Positions 54,508 to 63,893 are shown, counted from the first letter of the stretch. The stretch is DNA of 64,000 nt from Phytopseudomonas flavescens (GCF_900100535.1 NZ_FNDG01000023.1:29640-93639); one strand, 5' to 3'. A program made the numbers and translations. The notes: generated by a model from the letters alone, not told the origin.

Positions 54508-55179
54508 ATGTATATTATCGAAGCACTTCCTGAAGCGATTGATCCAGAAGAACTTTCCGTTCTTTTGCGCGCCGAGCCCGCGACTATCGGGCACTTCATT
54601 ACCACCGGCATATTGAGCCCACAGATACGGGCGCATTTCGAGAACCTGCGCACCGTGGGCACGGCCGTCACGGTGAAGATGCCCGGCGCCGACGGCGGGA
54701 TCTTACATTACGCGATGGGGTGCGCGAGGCCCGGTGATTTTCTGGTGGTCGATCGCTGCGGCGAAAGCGTGACCGCTGCCATGGGCGGAGCCATGGCCTA
54801 TGCCGCCAAGCAGGCGGGCATCGCCGGGATCGTCATCGACGGTTACGTCACCGACCTGGGCGAGATCCGTCAGCACGGCGTACCGGTCTGGTCCTGGGGC
54901 GCCAGCGCCATCACCACGCGGGTGAAGGGCGAGGAAGGCGAATTCTGCACCGCGGTGCAGTGCGGGGGCGTCGTCGTTCGGCCGGGTGACGCGGTGATCG
55001 CCGACGAGAACGGCATCGTCATCGTGCCGCCCGCCCAGGCACTGGCCCTGGCCCGCCGCGCCATCGAGTTCCAGGAGAACGAGAAGCACACCCTGGCGCG
55101 CCTGGCTCAGGGGGAGAAGTTCCCCGACGTGGTGGGCTCGCGCCCGCTGATCGACGCGGCCATCGGCAAAGCACGCTGA
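54508..55179 (+). CDS. RraA-family protein (HMG/CHA aldolase relative)
   Basis: A 223-residue RraA-fold protein. MGGAMAYAAKQAGIAGIVIDGYVTD is the family core. In 4-hydroxy-4-methyl-2-oxoglutarate/CHA aldolases this site ends in R-D; here it is T115-D116, so the substrate-contacting Arg is missing while the metal-linked Asp stays. It is therefore probably a divergent lyase or decarboxylase-type member. It is first in the plus-strand cluster with two TRAP systems, a nitrilase and an HpcH/HpaI aldolase. Confidence 0.82.
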   Translation: MYIIEALPEAIDPEELSVLLRAEPATIGHFITTGILSPQIRAHFENLRTVGTAVTVKMPGADGGILHYAMGCARPGDFLVVDRCGESVTAAMGGAMAYAAKQAGIAGIVIDGYVTDLGEIRQHGVPVWSWGASAITTRVKGEEGEFCTAVQCGGVVVRPGDAVIADENGIVIVPPAQALALARRAIEFQENEKHTLARLAQGEKFPDVVGSRPLIDAAIGKAR

Positions 55180-55311
55180 TACCGCAGTTCCATCGATAGG
55201 CCGGCATCACTGCGCGCAAGGTCAGGCGCCACGACAATTCCAATACTGACCCGCTGCACTTTTCATCAGGTTTCTGCCCCGTAGCTCCCCCAAAAGAACA
55301 ACAGGACTACC

Positions 55312-56367
55312 ATGAAACTGTACTCGCTCCCCAGGGTGATCCTGGCTGCGCTGGGCTGCTCGATTGGCGCCAGCGCGCTCGCGGACGATGCGTCGTCCAT
55401 CCATTTCAATGTGGTCGGTGGCGGTAGCCACAACTACACCTTTCGCGCCGTCGAGCGTCCGTTCTGGAATGAAACCCTGCCCGCCAACTCGGGCGGCAAG
55501 GTCACCGCACGCCTGATGGGCCTGTCGGAAAGTGGCCTCAAGGGCCCGGAGATGGTTCGCGTGCTGCGCTCCGGCGCGGTGGAGATCGGCATGGGCGTGT
55601 TCGCCTTCGTGGCGGGCGACGATGCCGCCTTCGAGGGCATCGACCTGCCCGGCATGGCCGCCGACATCGAGACCTCGCACAAGATCGCCAATGCCTACAA
55701 GCCGGTGCTGGAGGCAGGCATGGCCGAGCGCCACGGCGTCAAGCTGCTGGCGACCGTGCCCTATACCGCGCAGGTGTTCTTCTGCCGCGATGCCGTGAAT
55801 GGCCTGAAAGATCTCAAAGGCCGCAAGGTCCGGGTACGGGGCCGCAACATGGCCGATATGGTCGGCGCACTCGGCGGTTCGCCGGTTACGCTGCCGTTCG
55901 CCGAGGTGGTGACGGCCATGCAGACCGGCGTCATCGACTGCGCGGTAACCGGCATGGGCTCGGGCAATGCCGCCAAATGGTACGACGTGGCGAGCCATGT
56001 CTACGACCTGCCGGTGGACTGGTCGATCGGCTTCTACGCCATGGGCCTGCAGCGCTGGCAACAGCTTTCCCCTCAGGTGCAGCAACTGCTGCAGAGCCAG
56101 GCTCAGGTGCTGGAGGATGCCCTGTGGACGGAAACCGCCAGGGAAAACCGCTATGCGCTGGCCTGCAACACCGGTGCGGCCGACTGCCAGATTCACCACC
56201 CTGCCAAGATGCAGGCCAATGCCCCCAGCGACGAGGAGCGCACCAAGCTGCGCGCCGTGGTGCTGCGCATCGCCAATGACTGGGGCACGCGGTGCGGCGC
56301 CGACTGCGTGCAGCAGTGGAATGCCACGGCGGGCAAGGCGATCGGCGTCAGCCTGAAAGATCCCTGA
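55312..56367 (+). CDS. TRAP transporter solute-binding protein, system 1
   Basis: A 351-residue DctP/TAXI-type periplasmic protein with signal peptide (to SALADD). KGRKVRVRGRNMADMVGALGGSPVTLPFAEVVTAMQTGVIDC is the ligand-contact region with the conserved Arg. The C-terminal part is longer than usual and Cys-rich (ACNTGAADCQIHHP, TRCGADCVQQW), suggesting disulphides in the periplasm. It is followed by small and large permease genes of the same system. The ligand is probably a carboxylate. Confidence 0.9.
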   Translation: MKLYSLPRVILAALGCSIGASALADDASSIHFNVVGGGSHNYTFRAVERPFWNETLPANSGGKVTARLMGLSESGLKGPEMVRVLRSGAVEIGMGVFAFVAGDDAAFEGIDLPGMAADIETSHKIANAYKPVLEAGMAERHGVKLLATVPYTAQVFFCRDAVNGLKDLKGRKVRVRGRNMADMVGALGGSPVTLPFAEVVTAMQTGVIDCAVTGMGSGNAAKWYDVASHVYDLPVDWSIGFYAMGLQRWQQLSPQVQQLLQSQAQVLEDALWTETARENRYALACNTGAADCQIHHPAKMQANAPSDEERTKLRAVVLRIANDWGTRCGADCVQQWNATAGKAIGVSLKDP

Positions 56368-56438
56368 GCACAGCGAAGGCCTCGCCCGATGCGGCGTTTG
56401 CCGCGCTGTCCTGCAACCGTTCGCGGAGAAACCTGCTC

Positions 56439-57047
56439 ATGCAACCTACCGACACCCCGAGCCTCCGGCTCATCAATCGCATCGCCCGGCTCAGTGCCTG
56501 GGTGGGCGGCATCGCGCTGATGGGCTCGGCGCTGATGATCAGCATCGACCTGCTGTTGCGCCGCCTGTTCGGCTTTTCCATGGGCGGCGCCGACGAGATC
56601 GCCGGCTACGTACTGGCCATCGTCAGCGCCTGGGCCTTCCCCATCGCGCTGCTCAAGCGCTCCCACCTGCGCGTGGACATCATCTACTCGCGCCTGTCGC
56701 TCAAGCCCAAGGTCGGCCTCGATCTACTGGCACTGGCCGGCATGGCGCTGTTCGTCGGCACGCTGCTGCTGCATGTCGCCGGGGTGCTGTGGGATTCCAT
56801 CGCCTATCGCTCGATTTCCACCACGCCGCTGCAGGTGCCGCAGTGGATTCCCCAGTCACTGTGGTTCGCCGGGTACCTGTTCTTCGCCACCACCATTGTG
56901 GTGCTGGCCTACAACAGCGTGATTCAGCTGCGTCAGCAACGCTGGGCGGCGGCCAACGCGCTGATCGGCATCAACTCCGTCGAGGAGGAGATCGAAGAAG
57001 AATCGCACTCCGGCCGTCCTCACGACATTACCCGGGAGGGCCGCTAG
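56439..57047 (+). CDS. TRAP transporter small permease (DctQ), system 1
   Basis: A 202-residue four-helix membrane protein with GGADEIAGYVLAIVSAWAFPIALLKRSHLRVDI, the DctQ signature. The acidic C-terminal tail (VEEEIEEESHS) is cytoplasmic. The start at 56439 begins the coherent protein, and the upstream extension of the frame overlaps the binding-protein gene. It abuts the DctM start. Confidence 0.88.
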   Translation: MQPTDTPSLRLINRIARLSAWVGGIALMGSALMISIDLLLRRLFGFSMGGADEIAGYVLAIVSAWAFPIALLKRSHLRVDIIYSRLSLKPKVGLDLLALAGMALFVGTLLLHVAGVLWDSIAYRSISTTPLQVPQWIPQSLWFAGYLFFATTIVVLAYNSVIQLRQQRWAAANALIGINSVEEEIEEESHSGRPHDITREGR

Positions 57048-58328
57048 ATGTTGGCTTTCACCCTTATCGTGCTGCTGGGCCTGCTCGGCCTGAGCGTGGC
57101 CGCGGCGGTCAGCGTTGGCTTGCTGGGCATGTCGCTGGCCGAGCTGTTTTCGGCGCTGCCACTGAGCAACGCCATGGGCGAAATCGCCTGGAGCACCGGC
57201 GCCGAATTCCTGCTGGTGGCCATTCCGTTGTACATCCTGATGGGTGAGTTGCTGGTCTGCTCGGGTGTGGCCGGGCGCATGTACAGCGCCGCCGACAAGT
57301 GGCTGTCGTGGCTGCCGGGCGGCCTGATGAACTCGAACATCGGTGCCTCGGCGCTGTTCTCCGCCACCAGCGGATCCAGCGTGGCCACGGCGGCGACCAT
57401 CTCGACCATCGCGCTGCCGGAGCAGGAGCGCAAAGGCTACCCCGCTCCGCTGTTCCTCGGTTCGATCGCAGCGGGCGGCACCCTGGGCATTCTGATTCCG
57501 CCCTCGATCAACATGATTCTGTTCGCGTTGATCGCCAACCTCTCGGTACCCAAGCTCTATCTGGCGGCGACCATCCCCGGCCTGCTGCTGTGCGTGATGT
57601 TCGTGGCGATGATCGTGATCACCTGCATGATCTGGCCGAAGCTCGGCGGCACCCGGCAGCACGCAACTTGGGCCGAACGCCTGGCTAGCATTCCCGACCT
57701 GCTGCCACCGCTGTCGATCTTCGTGCTGGTGGTCGGCGCCATCTACAGCGGTTTCGCCACCGCCAGTGAGTCGGCGGCACTCGGTGTGCTGGCAGCGTTC
57801 GGCCTGGGTCTGTGGCGTCGCACCTTCACCTGGCAGAACCTCGGCCAGGCGTTCGAATCCACCATGCGCACCAGCGGGATGATCATCTTCATCACCCTGT
57901 CGGCGTTCTTCCTCAACTTCGTACTGTCGGCCATCGGCCTGACGCCTACCCTGGTCAGCTTCGTCACCGACCTGGACATGTCACCGATGGCCACGCTGCT
58001 GGCGATCATCCTGTTCTACATCGTCCTCGGCTGCTTCATGGACACCCTGGCGATGTTGATCACCACCGCACCGCTGGTGGTGCCGGTGATCGTGGCGCTG
58101 GGTTTCGACCCCTTGTGGTTCGGGGTGATCCTGATCGTGCTCTGCGAGATGGGGCAGATAACACCGCCGTTCGGCATGAATCTGTTCGTGGTGCAGAGTA
58201 TTCGCAATAAAGGCAACTTCATGGATGTCATCTATGGGGCGCTGCCGTTCTGCCTGGTGCTACTCTTGCTCATCGCGCTACTGATCCTGTTTCCGCAACT
58301 TGCACTGTGGCTTCCACAATTCGCATGA
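57048..58328 (+). CDS. TRAP transporter large permease (DctM), system 1
   Basis: A 426-residue multi-helix permease. IPLYILMGELLVCSGVAGRMY, SALFSATSGSSVATAATISTIALPEQERKGY and GGTLGILIPPSINMILF are DctM signatures. It immediately follows DctQ. A Na+-driven carboxylate importer with the preceding binding protein. Confidence 0.92.
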   Translation: MLAFTLIVLLGLLGLSVAAAVSVGLLGMSLAELFSALPLSNAMGEIAWSTGAEFLLVAIPLYILMGELLVCSGVAGRMYSAADKWLSWLPGGLMNSNIGASALFSATSGSSVATAATISTIALPEQERKGYPAPLFLGSIAAGGTLGILIPPSINMILFALIANLSVPKLYLAATIPGLLLCVMFVAMIVITCMIWPKLGGTRQHATWAERLASIPDLLPPLSIFVLVVGAIYSGFATASESAALGVLAAFGLGLWRRTFTWQNLGQAFESTMRTSGMIIFITLSAFFLNFVLSAIGLTPTLVSFVTDLDMSPMATLLAIILFYIVLGCFMDTLAMLITTAPLVVPVIVALGFDPLWFGVILIVLCEMGQITPPFGMNLFVVQSIRNKGNFMDVIYGALPFCLVLLLLIALLILFPQLALWLPQFA

Positions 58329-58416
58329 TGTTATCGATGCCTGCTCTGCACATTGGCACGATCACGATTAATTAAGAAAAGCAGAGCAGATAAAACACCG
58401 TGCAAAAGGATTTGCC

Positions 58417-58536
58417 ATGTTCTCCACTTCATCTGGCGGCGCCGAGCAGAAGTTCTATTTGACGCCACAGCGCAGGCACCACAAGCCTCGTGGCACGCGG
58501 CGGCGCTCGGCTGCCTGGCCGCTTATATGCGGCTGA
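58417..58536 (+). CDS. Hypothetical 39-residue peptide
   Basis: A short frame with a good RBS (AAAAGGATTTGCC before ATG) gives a 39-residue, very basic peptide (QRRHHKPRGTRRR) with no known family. It sits in the 540-bp gap between the two TRAP systems, and the basic composition could simply be chance GC coding. Nothing else convincing is seen between 58537 and 58866, apart from the system-2 start. Confidence 0.2.
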   Translation: MFSTSSGGAEQKFYLTPQRRHHKPRGTRRRSAAWPLICG

Positions 58537-58866
58537 TGGTTGTAAGACAATAACGCGATAAATCGCGACTTCTATCGGTGCATGCGCGCTTTGGAAGTGC
58601 AGCAAGTACAGGTATCCGGCGTTTTTATCAGCCTAATAAAAACATTGAATCCGACTCTTCGGGTAGCGCCGTTGACACTCGAGGGTAATGAGAAAAGAAT
58701 CGATCACCGCGTATGACAACATACGACCAATAACAAAAAGGTGATACATGCCCGCCTATTGCACCACGGCCAACGCTGCCGTATCGGACACTTTCACGAG
58801 TGCCGAAAACAATGATCACGCAACTTCCTTACTTCGCTCATCTGCCCATTCGCTGGAGAGAGCACC

Positions 58867-59406
58867 GTGAAAAACATTCTGACCATCTACTTCACCGCGC
58901 TGAAGGTGCTGATCGTTTCCAGCCTGGTGTGTATCACCCTGTTGATCTTCTTCAACGTCGTCCTGCGCTATGGCTTCAACTCCGGACTGTTCTTCAGCGA
59001 GGAGATCTCGCGGCTGGCATTCGTCTGGCTGGTGTTCGCCGGGGCCCAGTTGATGCTCCACGAGAACGGCCATATCGGTGTCGACATCGTGACCAGTCGG
59101 GTATCGCCAACCGTCGGCAAATACCTGTTGCTGCTCACCCAGGTGCTGATGCTCTACGTCACCTGGCTGTTCCTGGAGGGCAGCTGGAAGCAGACGCTGA
59201 TCAACCTGCATGTCGGTGCGCCATCGACTGGCGTGTCCATGGCGCTGTTCTACGGCGCGGGCCTGGTGTTCTCAGTAGTGAGCGCAGCGCTGATCACGAT
59301 ACAGATGATCGACAACCTGAGAAAACCGGCAGGCAGCTACGTCCCACAGACAGCCGAACCCGACACCCACGTCGCACCCACTACCCAAGCTGGGGTACTG
59401 AAGTAA
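58867..59406 (+). CDS. TRAP transporter small permease (DctQ), system 2
   Basis: A 179-residue four-helix protein, smaller than system 1's. FSEEISRLAFVWLVFAGAQLMLHENGHIGVDIV is the DctQ signature. It uses GTG at 58867 after GGAGAG. Its stop (TAA) overlaps the DctM ATG as TAATG, a coupled start. Confidence 0.9.
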   Translation: MKNILTIYFTALKVLIVSSLVCITLLIFFNVVLRYGFNSGLFFSEEISRLAFVWLVFAGAQLMLHENGHIGVDIVTSRVSPTVGKYLLLLTQVLMLYVTWLFLEGSWKQTLINLHVGAPSTGVSMALFYGAGLVFSVVSAALITIQMIDNLRKPAGSYVPQTAEPDTHVAPTTQAGVLK

Positions 59407-60689
59407 TGGCCCTCACCGTCTTCGTCGGCGTGCTGATGGCCGCCATCCTCATCGGCGCCCCCATCGCCTATGCCCTGATCCTCTGCGGCGTTGCCCTGAT
59501 GTGGCTGCTGGGGCTGTTCGATGGGCAGATCATCGCGCAGAACATCATCAACTCCGCCGGCAGCTTCCCCCTGCTGGCCATTCCGCTGTTCATCATCGCC
59601 GGTGAGGTGATGAACAGCGGCGGGCTGTCCAAACGCATCATCAACCTGGCCATCGCCATGGTTGGCCACCTGCGTGGCGGCCTCGGTTACGTGACCATCT
59701 TCGCGGGCGTGCTGCTCTCCAGCCTGTCCGGCTCGGCACTGGCGGACGCAGCTTCACTGACCGCGCTGTTGCTGCCGATGATGGTCATCGCCGGTTACAA
59801 CAAGAACCGCTCCGGCGGCCTGATCGCCTCGGTCTCGGTGCTCGGTTCGATCATCCCGCCGAGCATCGGCTTCGTGGTACTGGGCGTGGCGTCCGGCCTG
59901 TCGATCACCAAGCTGTTCCTCGCCGGCATCGCTCCGGGGCTGATGATCGCCCTCGCGCTGTGCGTGGCCTGGTGGCTGGTATCGCGCCACGACACCGATG
60001 TGAAGCTGACCCCCAAGGCATCCTCCAAGGAGCGCGCCAAGGCCTTCGTCGACAGCATCTGGGCGCTGATGCTGCCGGTGATCATCGTCGTCGGCTTGCG
60101 CTTCGGCGTGGTGACGCCGACCGAAGCGGGTGCCGTGGCCAGCGTCTATGCGCTGCTGGTTTCCACACTGGTGTACCGCGAGCTGAACCTGAGGGATCTC
60201 AATGCGCTGTTGCTGCGTGCCGGCAAGACCACCGCAGCAGTGATGTTCCTGGTCGCGGCGGCATCGATCCCGGCCTGGATGATCACCATCGCCGACATTC
60301 CAGGCCAGATCATCGATTTGATCGCGCCGGTGATGGACAACCCGAAGCTGCTGATCCTGGTGCTGATGCTGCTGATCCTGGTGATCTCCATGGTCATGGA
60401 CCTGACGCCCACCGTATTGCTGCTCGCGCCGATCCTGGTGCCGGTGGTGACGGCGGCGGGCATCGACCCGATCTACTTCGGCGTGCTGTTCATGATCAAT
60501 TGCTCCATCGGCCTGATCACCCCGCCCGTGGGTACGGTGCTCAACGTCGTCTGCGGCATTGGACGAATGCGCTACGAAGCGCTGCTCAAGGGCACCTTCC
60601 CGTTCCTGATCGCGGAAATCATCGTGCTGTTCTTGCTCGTGGCCTTCCCCGATCTGGTCACCGTCCCCGCGCAATGGTTCGCCAAATAA
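59406..60689 (+). CDS. TRAP transporter large permease (DctM), system 2
   Basis: A 427-residue permease with FIIAGEVMNSGGLSKRIINLAIAMVG, LLSSLSGSALADAASLTALLLPMM and GSIIPPSIGFVVLG. The frame is open well upstream, but coupled start TAATG at 59406 and the family N-terminus fix the start. The order here is QMP, whereas system 1 is PQM. Confidence 0.93.
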   Translation: MALTVFVGVLMAAILIGAPIAYALILCGVALMWLLGLFDGQIIAQNIINSAGSFPLLAIPLFIIAGEVMNSGGLSKRIINLAIAMVGHLRGGLGYVTIFAGVLLSSLSGSALADAASLTALLLPMMVIAGYNKNRSGGLIASVSVLGSIIPPSIGFVVLGVASGLSITKLFLAGIAPGLMIALALCVAWWLVSRHDTDVKLTPKASSKERAKAFVDSIWALMLPVIIVVGLRFGVVTPTEAGAVASVYALLVSTLVYRELNLRDLNALLLRAGKTTAAVMFLVAAASIPAWMITIADIPGQIIDLIAPVMDNPKLLILVLMLLILVISMVMDLTPTVLLLAPILVPVVTAAGIDPIYFGVLFMINCSIGLITPPVGTVLNVVCGIGRMRYEALLKGTFPFLIAEIIVLFLLVAFPDLVTVPAQWFAK

Positions 60690-60715
60690 CAACAGCCAAC
60701 AAAAAGGACTCCCCC

Positions 60716-61714
60716 ATGAAGAAGCAACTGACCGCGCTCGCTGCGTTGCTGCTGGCCAGCAGCCTGAGCTTCGCCGCCGAGTACAACTCGCACACCATCA
60801 AATTCGCCGCCACCAGCCCGAAGGGCACTCCACCGGCCATCGGCATGGAACTGTTCGCCAAGAAAGTCAGCGAGCGCAGTGGCGGCAAGATCAAGGTACG
60901 CACCTTCCCCAACGGCGTGCTGGGTGGCGACGTGCAGGTACTGTCGTCGCTGCAGGGTGGGGTGATCGAGATGATGACGTGGAACGCCGGGCTGATGCTC
61001 AACCACGTCACCGACTTCGGCATCCTCGACTTCCCGTTCCTGTACACCGACACCGCCAAGGTCGACGCCATGCTCGATGGCGAAGTCGGCAAGATGCTCA
61101 CCGACCAACTGCCGCAGCAGAACCTGGTCGGCCTGGCATTCTGGGAGCTCGGGGTGCGCAACCTGACCAACAACAAACACCCGGTGGCAAAACTGGAAGA
61201 CATCACCGGCCTGAAGATCCGCGCGCAGCAATCGCCACTGTTCCTCGATGTCTGGTCGGCCCTCGGCGCCAACCCAACACCGTTGCCGTTCACCGAAGTG
61301 CACACGGCGCTGGAGACTGGCACGGTCGACGGTCAGGAAAACCCGGCCGCGCTGATCCTCGCCTCCAAGTTCAACGAGGTGCAGAAGTATCTGAGCCTCA
61401 CCCACCACAACTACAACCCGCAGATCGTGCTGATCGGCAAGACTTTCTGGGACACGCTCAACGACGACGAGAAGAAGCTGATCAGCGAAGTGGCCATGGA
61501 GGTGCGCCTCGAGCAGCGGCAGATCTCCCGTGAAGCGGACAGCAAGGCCATCGCCGAACTGGAAGCGTCGGGCATGACGGTCAACGCGCTGCCGGATGAA
61601 GAAGTCGCCCGTATCCAGGAAAAGATCCGTCCGGTCGTCGACAAGTACGCCGCCAAGATCAACCCCGAGCTGGTGAAGAAAGTTTACCAGGCCATGGATG
61701 TCGCCCAGCCCTAA
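60716..61714 (+). CDS. TRAP transporter solute-binding protein, system 2
   Basis: A 332-residue DctP protein with signal peptide (MKKQLTALAALLLASSLSFAAEY). FAATSPKGTPPAIGMELFAKKVSERSGGKIKVRTFPNGVLGGD and KIRAQQSPLFLDVWSALGANPTPLPFTEVHTALETGTVDGQENP are classic. The latter includes the ligand-binding Arg. RBS AAAAAGGACT. It belongs with the preceding permeases. Confidence 0.93.
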   Translation: MKKQLTALAALLLASSLSFAAEYNSHTIKFAATSPKGTPPAIGMELFAKKVSERSGGKIKVRTFPNGVLGGDVQVLSSLQGGVIEMMTWNAGLMLNHVTDFGILDFPFLYTDTAKVDAMLDGEVGKMLTDQLPQQNLVGLAFWELGVRNLTNNKHPVAKLEDITGLKIRAQQSPLFLDVWSALGANPTPLPFTEVHTALETGTVDGQENPAALILASKFNEVQKYLSLTHHNYNPQIVLIGKTFWDTLNDDEKKLISEVAMEVRLEQRQISREADSKAIAELEASGMTVNALPDEEVARIQEKIRPVVDKYAAKINPELVKKVYQAMDVAQP

Positions 61715-61787
61715 GCACCGCAGCGTCGCTGCACGAACACGCGCGCCCGATCGCTCGGGCGCGTTCTGCCAGTCATAGAGGAAACCC

Positions 61788-62591
61788 ATGAAAATTTCGG
61801 TCGCGCAGATACACCCCGTTCCCGGCAACCCGACCCAGACCATCGAGAAAGTCGCCGAGCTGTCGCGTCAGACGGCACTCGAAGGCTCGCGCCTGATCGC
61901 CTTTCCAGAATGCCTGCTCACCGGCGGCTCGTTCGACAGCCGCGAAGACCTGGAGCGTGGCGCGATCGAGATCGAGGCGTTGGCACCTTTGCTGGCCGTG
62001 AGCGCGGAGACGGGCATCTACATCATCGCCGGCTTCTACGAACGCCGCCCGGACGCCATCTTCAACACGGCAGCGCTGATCGGTCCCGAAGGTGTCGTGG
62101 GTCTGCATCGCAAGCGTCACCTGCCGTTCATGATCGGTGACCGCTTCACCGATACGCCGGATGAGTGGACGCCGCCGGTGTTCGATACCGAGATCGGGCG
62201 TATCGGCATGGCCATCTGTTATGAAATCCGCTTCCCCGAAGTGGTACGCACCCTGGCCCTGGAAGGCGCCGACATCGTCGTGCTGCCGGCCGCCTGGCCA
62301 GAGCAGGCACGCATGCTGCCGGATATCTTCAGCACCGTGCGGGCAGCCGAGAACATCGTCTACTTCGTGGCGCCGAACCGTAACGATATGGATGGCGGCA
62401 TGCAGTTCATCGGCATGAGCCACATCATCGAGCCGTCCGGCAAGACGCTGGTACGTGCTGGCGCAGAAGATGGTGTGTTCACCGTAGAAATCGACGTGGA
62501 GAAGGCCCGCAACAAGTCGCTGATCCGCGAGCCTGGTGTGTTCGAAGTGCATCCTTTCCGCGATCGCCTGCCCGATACCTACCGCATCTGA
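61788..62591 (+). CDS. Carbon-nitrogen hydrolase (nitrilase superfamily)
   Basis: A 267-residue amidase-type enzyme. The Glu-Lys-Cys triad is visible as FPECLLTGG, HRKRHLPFM and MAICYEIRFPE. It probably hydrolyses an amide or nitrile to release ammonia. Its position between the second TRAP binding protein and an HpcH/HpaI aldolase suggests it processes an imported amide-containing acid. RBS AGAGGAAAC. Confidence 0.9.
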   Translation: MKISVAQIHPVPGNPTQTIEKVAELSRQTALEGSRLIAFPECLLTGGSFDSREDLERGAIEIEALAPLLAVSAETGIYIIAGFYERRPDAIFNTAALIGPEGVVGLHRKRHLPFMIGDRFTDTPDEWTPPVFDTEIGRIGMAICYEIRFPEVVRTLALEGADIVVLPAAWPEQARMLPDIFSTVRAAENIVYFVAPNRNDMDGGMQFIGMSHIIEPSGKTLVRAGAEDGVFTVEIDVEKARNKSLIREPGVFEVHPFRDRLPDTYRI

Positions 62592-62600
62592 GATGACCTG

Positions 62601-63386
62601 ATGACCAGCACGCTCAAACAGTTGATGGCTCGTTCACACACCTATGGCATGAACATCTACGGCACTTCGTCGATGGCCATCGAGGTGGCGGGGAACTGGG
62701 GCCTGGATTTCGTTTTCATCGATGCCGAGCACACTTCGCTGGGTGTCGATCGCGATATGGAAAAGCTCATCCTGGCAGCCAAGTGCTCGGGTATTCATAG
62801 CCTGGTGCGGGTACGCGGTACCCTAGAGTGGGATATCCGCAAGGCGCTGGAAATGGGCGCATCGGGGGTGATCATTCCGCAGGTGCACAACGCCGAGCAG
62901 ATGCGCACCATCATCCGCTACAGCAAATTCCCGCCCATGGGCCGCCGTGGCGGTGACAGCTCGGTACGCTCGGCCAACTACTCAGGGCCGAACTTCGACT
63001 GGGGCAGTTATACCCAGGCAGAGAATGAACGCAGCGTGATCGTGCCGATGGCGGAGAGCTACGAGTTCTTCGACAACATCGACGAGATCCTCGACGTCGA
63101 AGGTATCGACGCCGTGCACTTCGGCCCAGCCGACTACTCCCTGTCACGCCAATTGCCAGTCGACTATCGGCTGGGCAACCCTGAAGTGCTGCAACGCCTG
63201 GAGCTGCTGATCGAGAAGTGCCACGCCCGCTCGATCCAGGTCATGGTGCCCTGCTTCCCCGCCGACGGCGAAACCGCCAAACGCCTGCTCGAGATGGGCA
63301 GCGACATGCTGCTGATGGGCAGTGACCTGTCCTGGCTCAACCAGGCTGGGCGCAGCATCGCTGCGGTCAAGGAACAGCTGCAGTAA
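62601..63386 (+). CDS. HpcH/HpaI class II aldolase
   Basis: A 261-residue metal-dependent aldolase. FIDAEHTSLGVD holds the catalytic His, LVRVRG the conserved Arg, IVPMAESYEF the metal Glu and DAVHFGPADYS the metal Asp. The family cleaves 4-hydroxy-2-oxo acids to pyruvate and an aldehyde. It is the last gene of the cluster, followed by a strong terminator. The substrate is unknown. Confidence 0.9.
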   Translation: MTSTLKQLMARSHTYGMNIYGTSSMAIEVAGNWGLDFVFIDAEHTSLGVDRDMEKLILAAKCSGIHSLVRVRGTLEWDIRKALEMGASGVIIPQVHNAEQMRTIIRYSKFPPMGRRGGDSSVRSANYSGPNFDWGSYTQAENERSVIVPMAESYEFFDNIDEILDVEGIDAVHFGPADYSLSRQLPVDYRLGNPEVLQRLELLIEKCHARSIQVMVPCFPADGETAKRLLEMGSDMLLMGSDLSWLNQAGRSIAAVKEQLQ

Positions 63387-63400
63387 CCGAGTAAAGCGCC

Positions 63401-63437
63401 AAACGACGAAGCCCGCTCTATGCGGGCTTCGTCGTTT
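63401..63437 (+). terminator. Strong terminator after the aldolase gene
   Basis: A perfect 16-bp stem (63401-63416 with 63422-63437, loop TCTAT) followed by T-rich sequence, 15 bases after the stop. It closes the cluster. Confidence 0.95.
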
Positions 63438-63734
63438 TTGGGTTAGATAATCCCAAGCACCAATACGCTCAGCATCGGGCTACATTCCTTGTGCATAAAT
63501 GAGCAGGCACTTGCCCCCTCGGCTTACGCCTTCGGCTACCCCCGGCTACAGCCGCCTCAAGATATCCGTAGGGTGGAAGACGCTTCATCCTTGCACCACA
63601 AACTCTCGTACACCCCGCCTCGTAGCCGGGATCAAGCGAAGCGATACCTGGGAGTGGCCATCGAAGCCAACTGTCCCGGGTTACGCCTGCGGCTAACCCA
63701 GGCTACAGCCACCTTTTCCCACGCCGAAAAGACG
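63438..63734. repeat. Degenerate repeat remnants before the rRNA operon end
   Basis: Short pieces resembling Pseudomonas dispersed repeats: GTAGGGTGGAAGACGC near 63569, a CGTAGCCGGGATCAAGCG-like unit near 63620, and CCCGGGTTACGCCTGCGGCT near 63676 that echoes TCGGCTTACGCCTTCGGCTA near 63518. No gene is credible here. Confidence 0.6.
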
Positions 63735-63766
63735 AAACCCCAGACCTCTGTCGAGATCTGGGGTTT
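63735..63766 (-). terminator. rRNA operon terminator
   Basis: AAACCCCAGA / TCTGGGGTTT stem, 9 bases beyond the 5S 3' end on the minus strand, followed on that strand by CGTCTTTTCGG. Confidence 0.9.
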
Positions 63767-63774
63767 CTGGTAGA

Positions 63775-63893
63775 AGCTTGACGATGACCTACTCTCACAT
63801 GGGGAGACCCCACACTACCATCGGCGATGCGTCGTTTCACTGCTGAGTTCGGGATGGGATCAGGTGGTTCCAACGCTCTATGGTCGTCAAGCA
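63775..63893 (-). rRNA. rrf: 5S ribosomal RNA
   Basis: About 119 nt on the minus strand, beginning TGCTTGACGACCATAGAGCG and ending with TAGGTCATCGTCAAGCT. Internal GATCCCATCCCGAACTCAG is universal. 5'/3' ends pair as expected. It is the end of a minus-strand rRNA operon whose 23S lies beyond the window. Confidence 0.98.
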
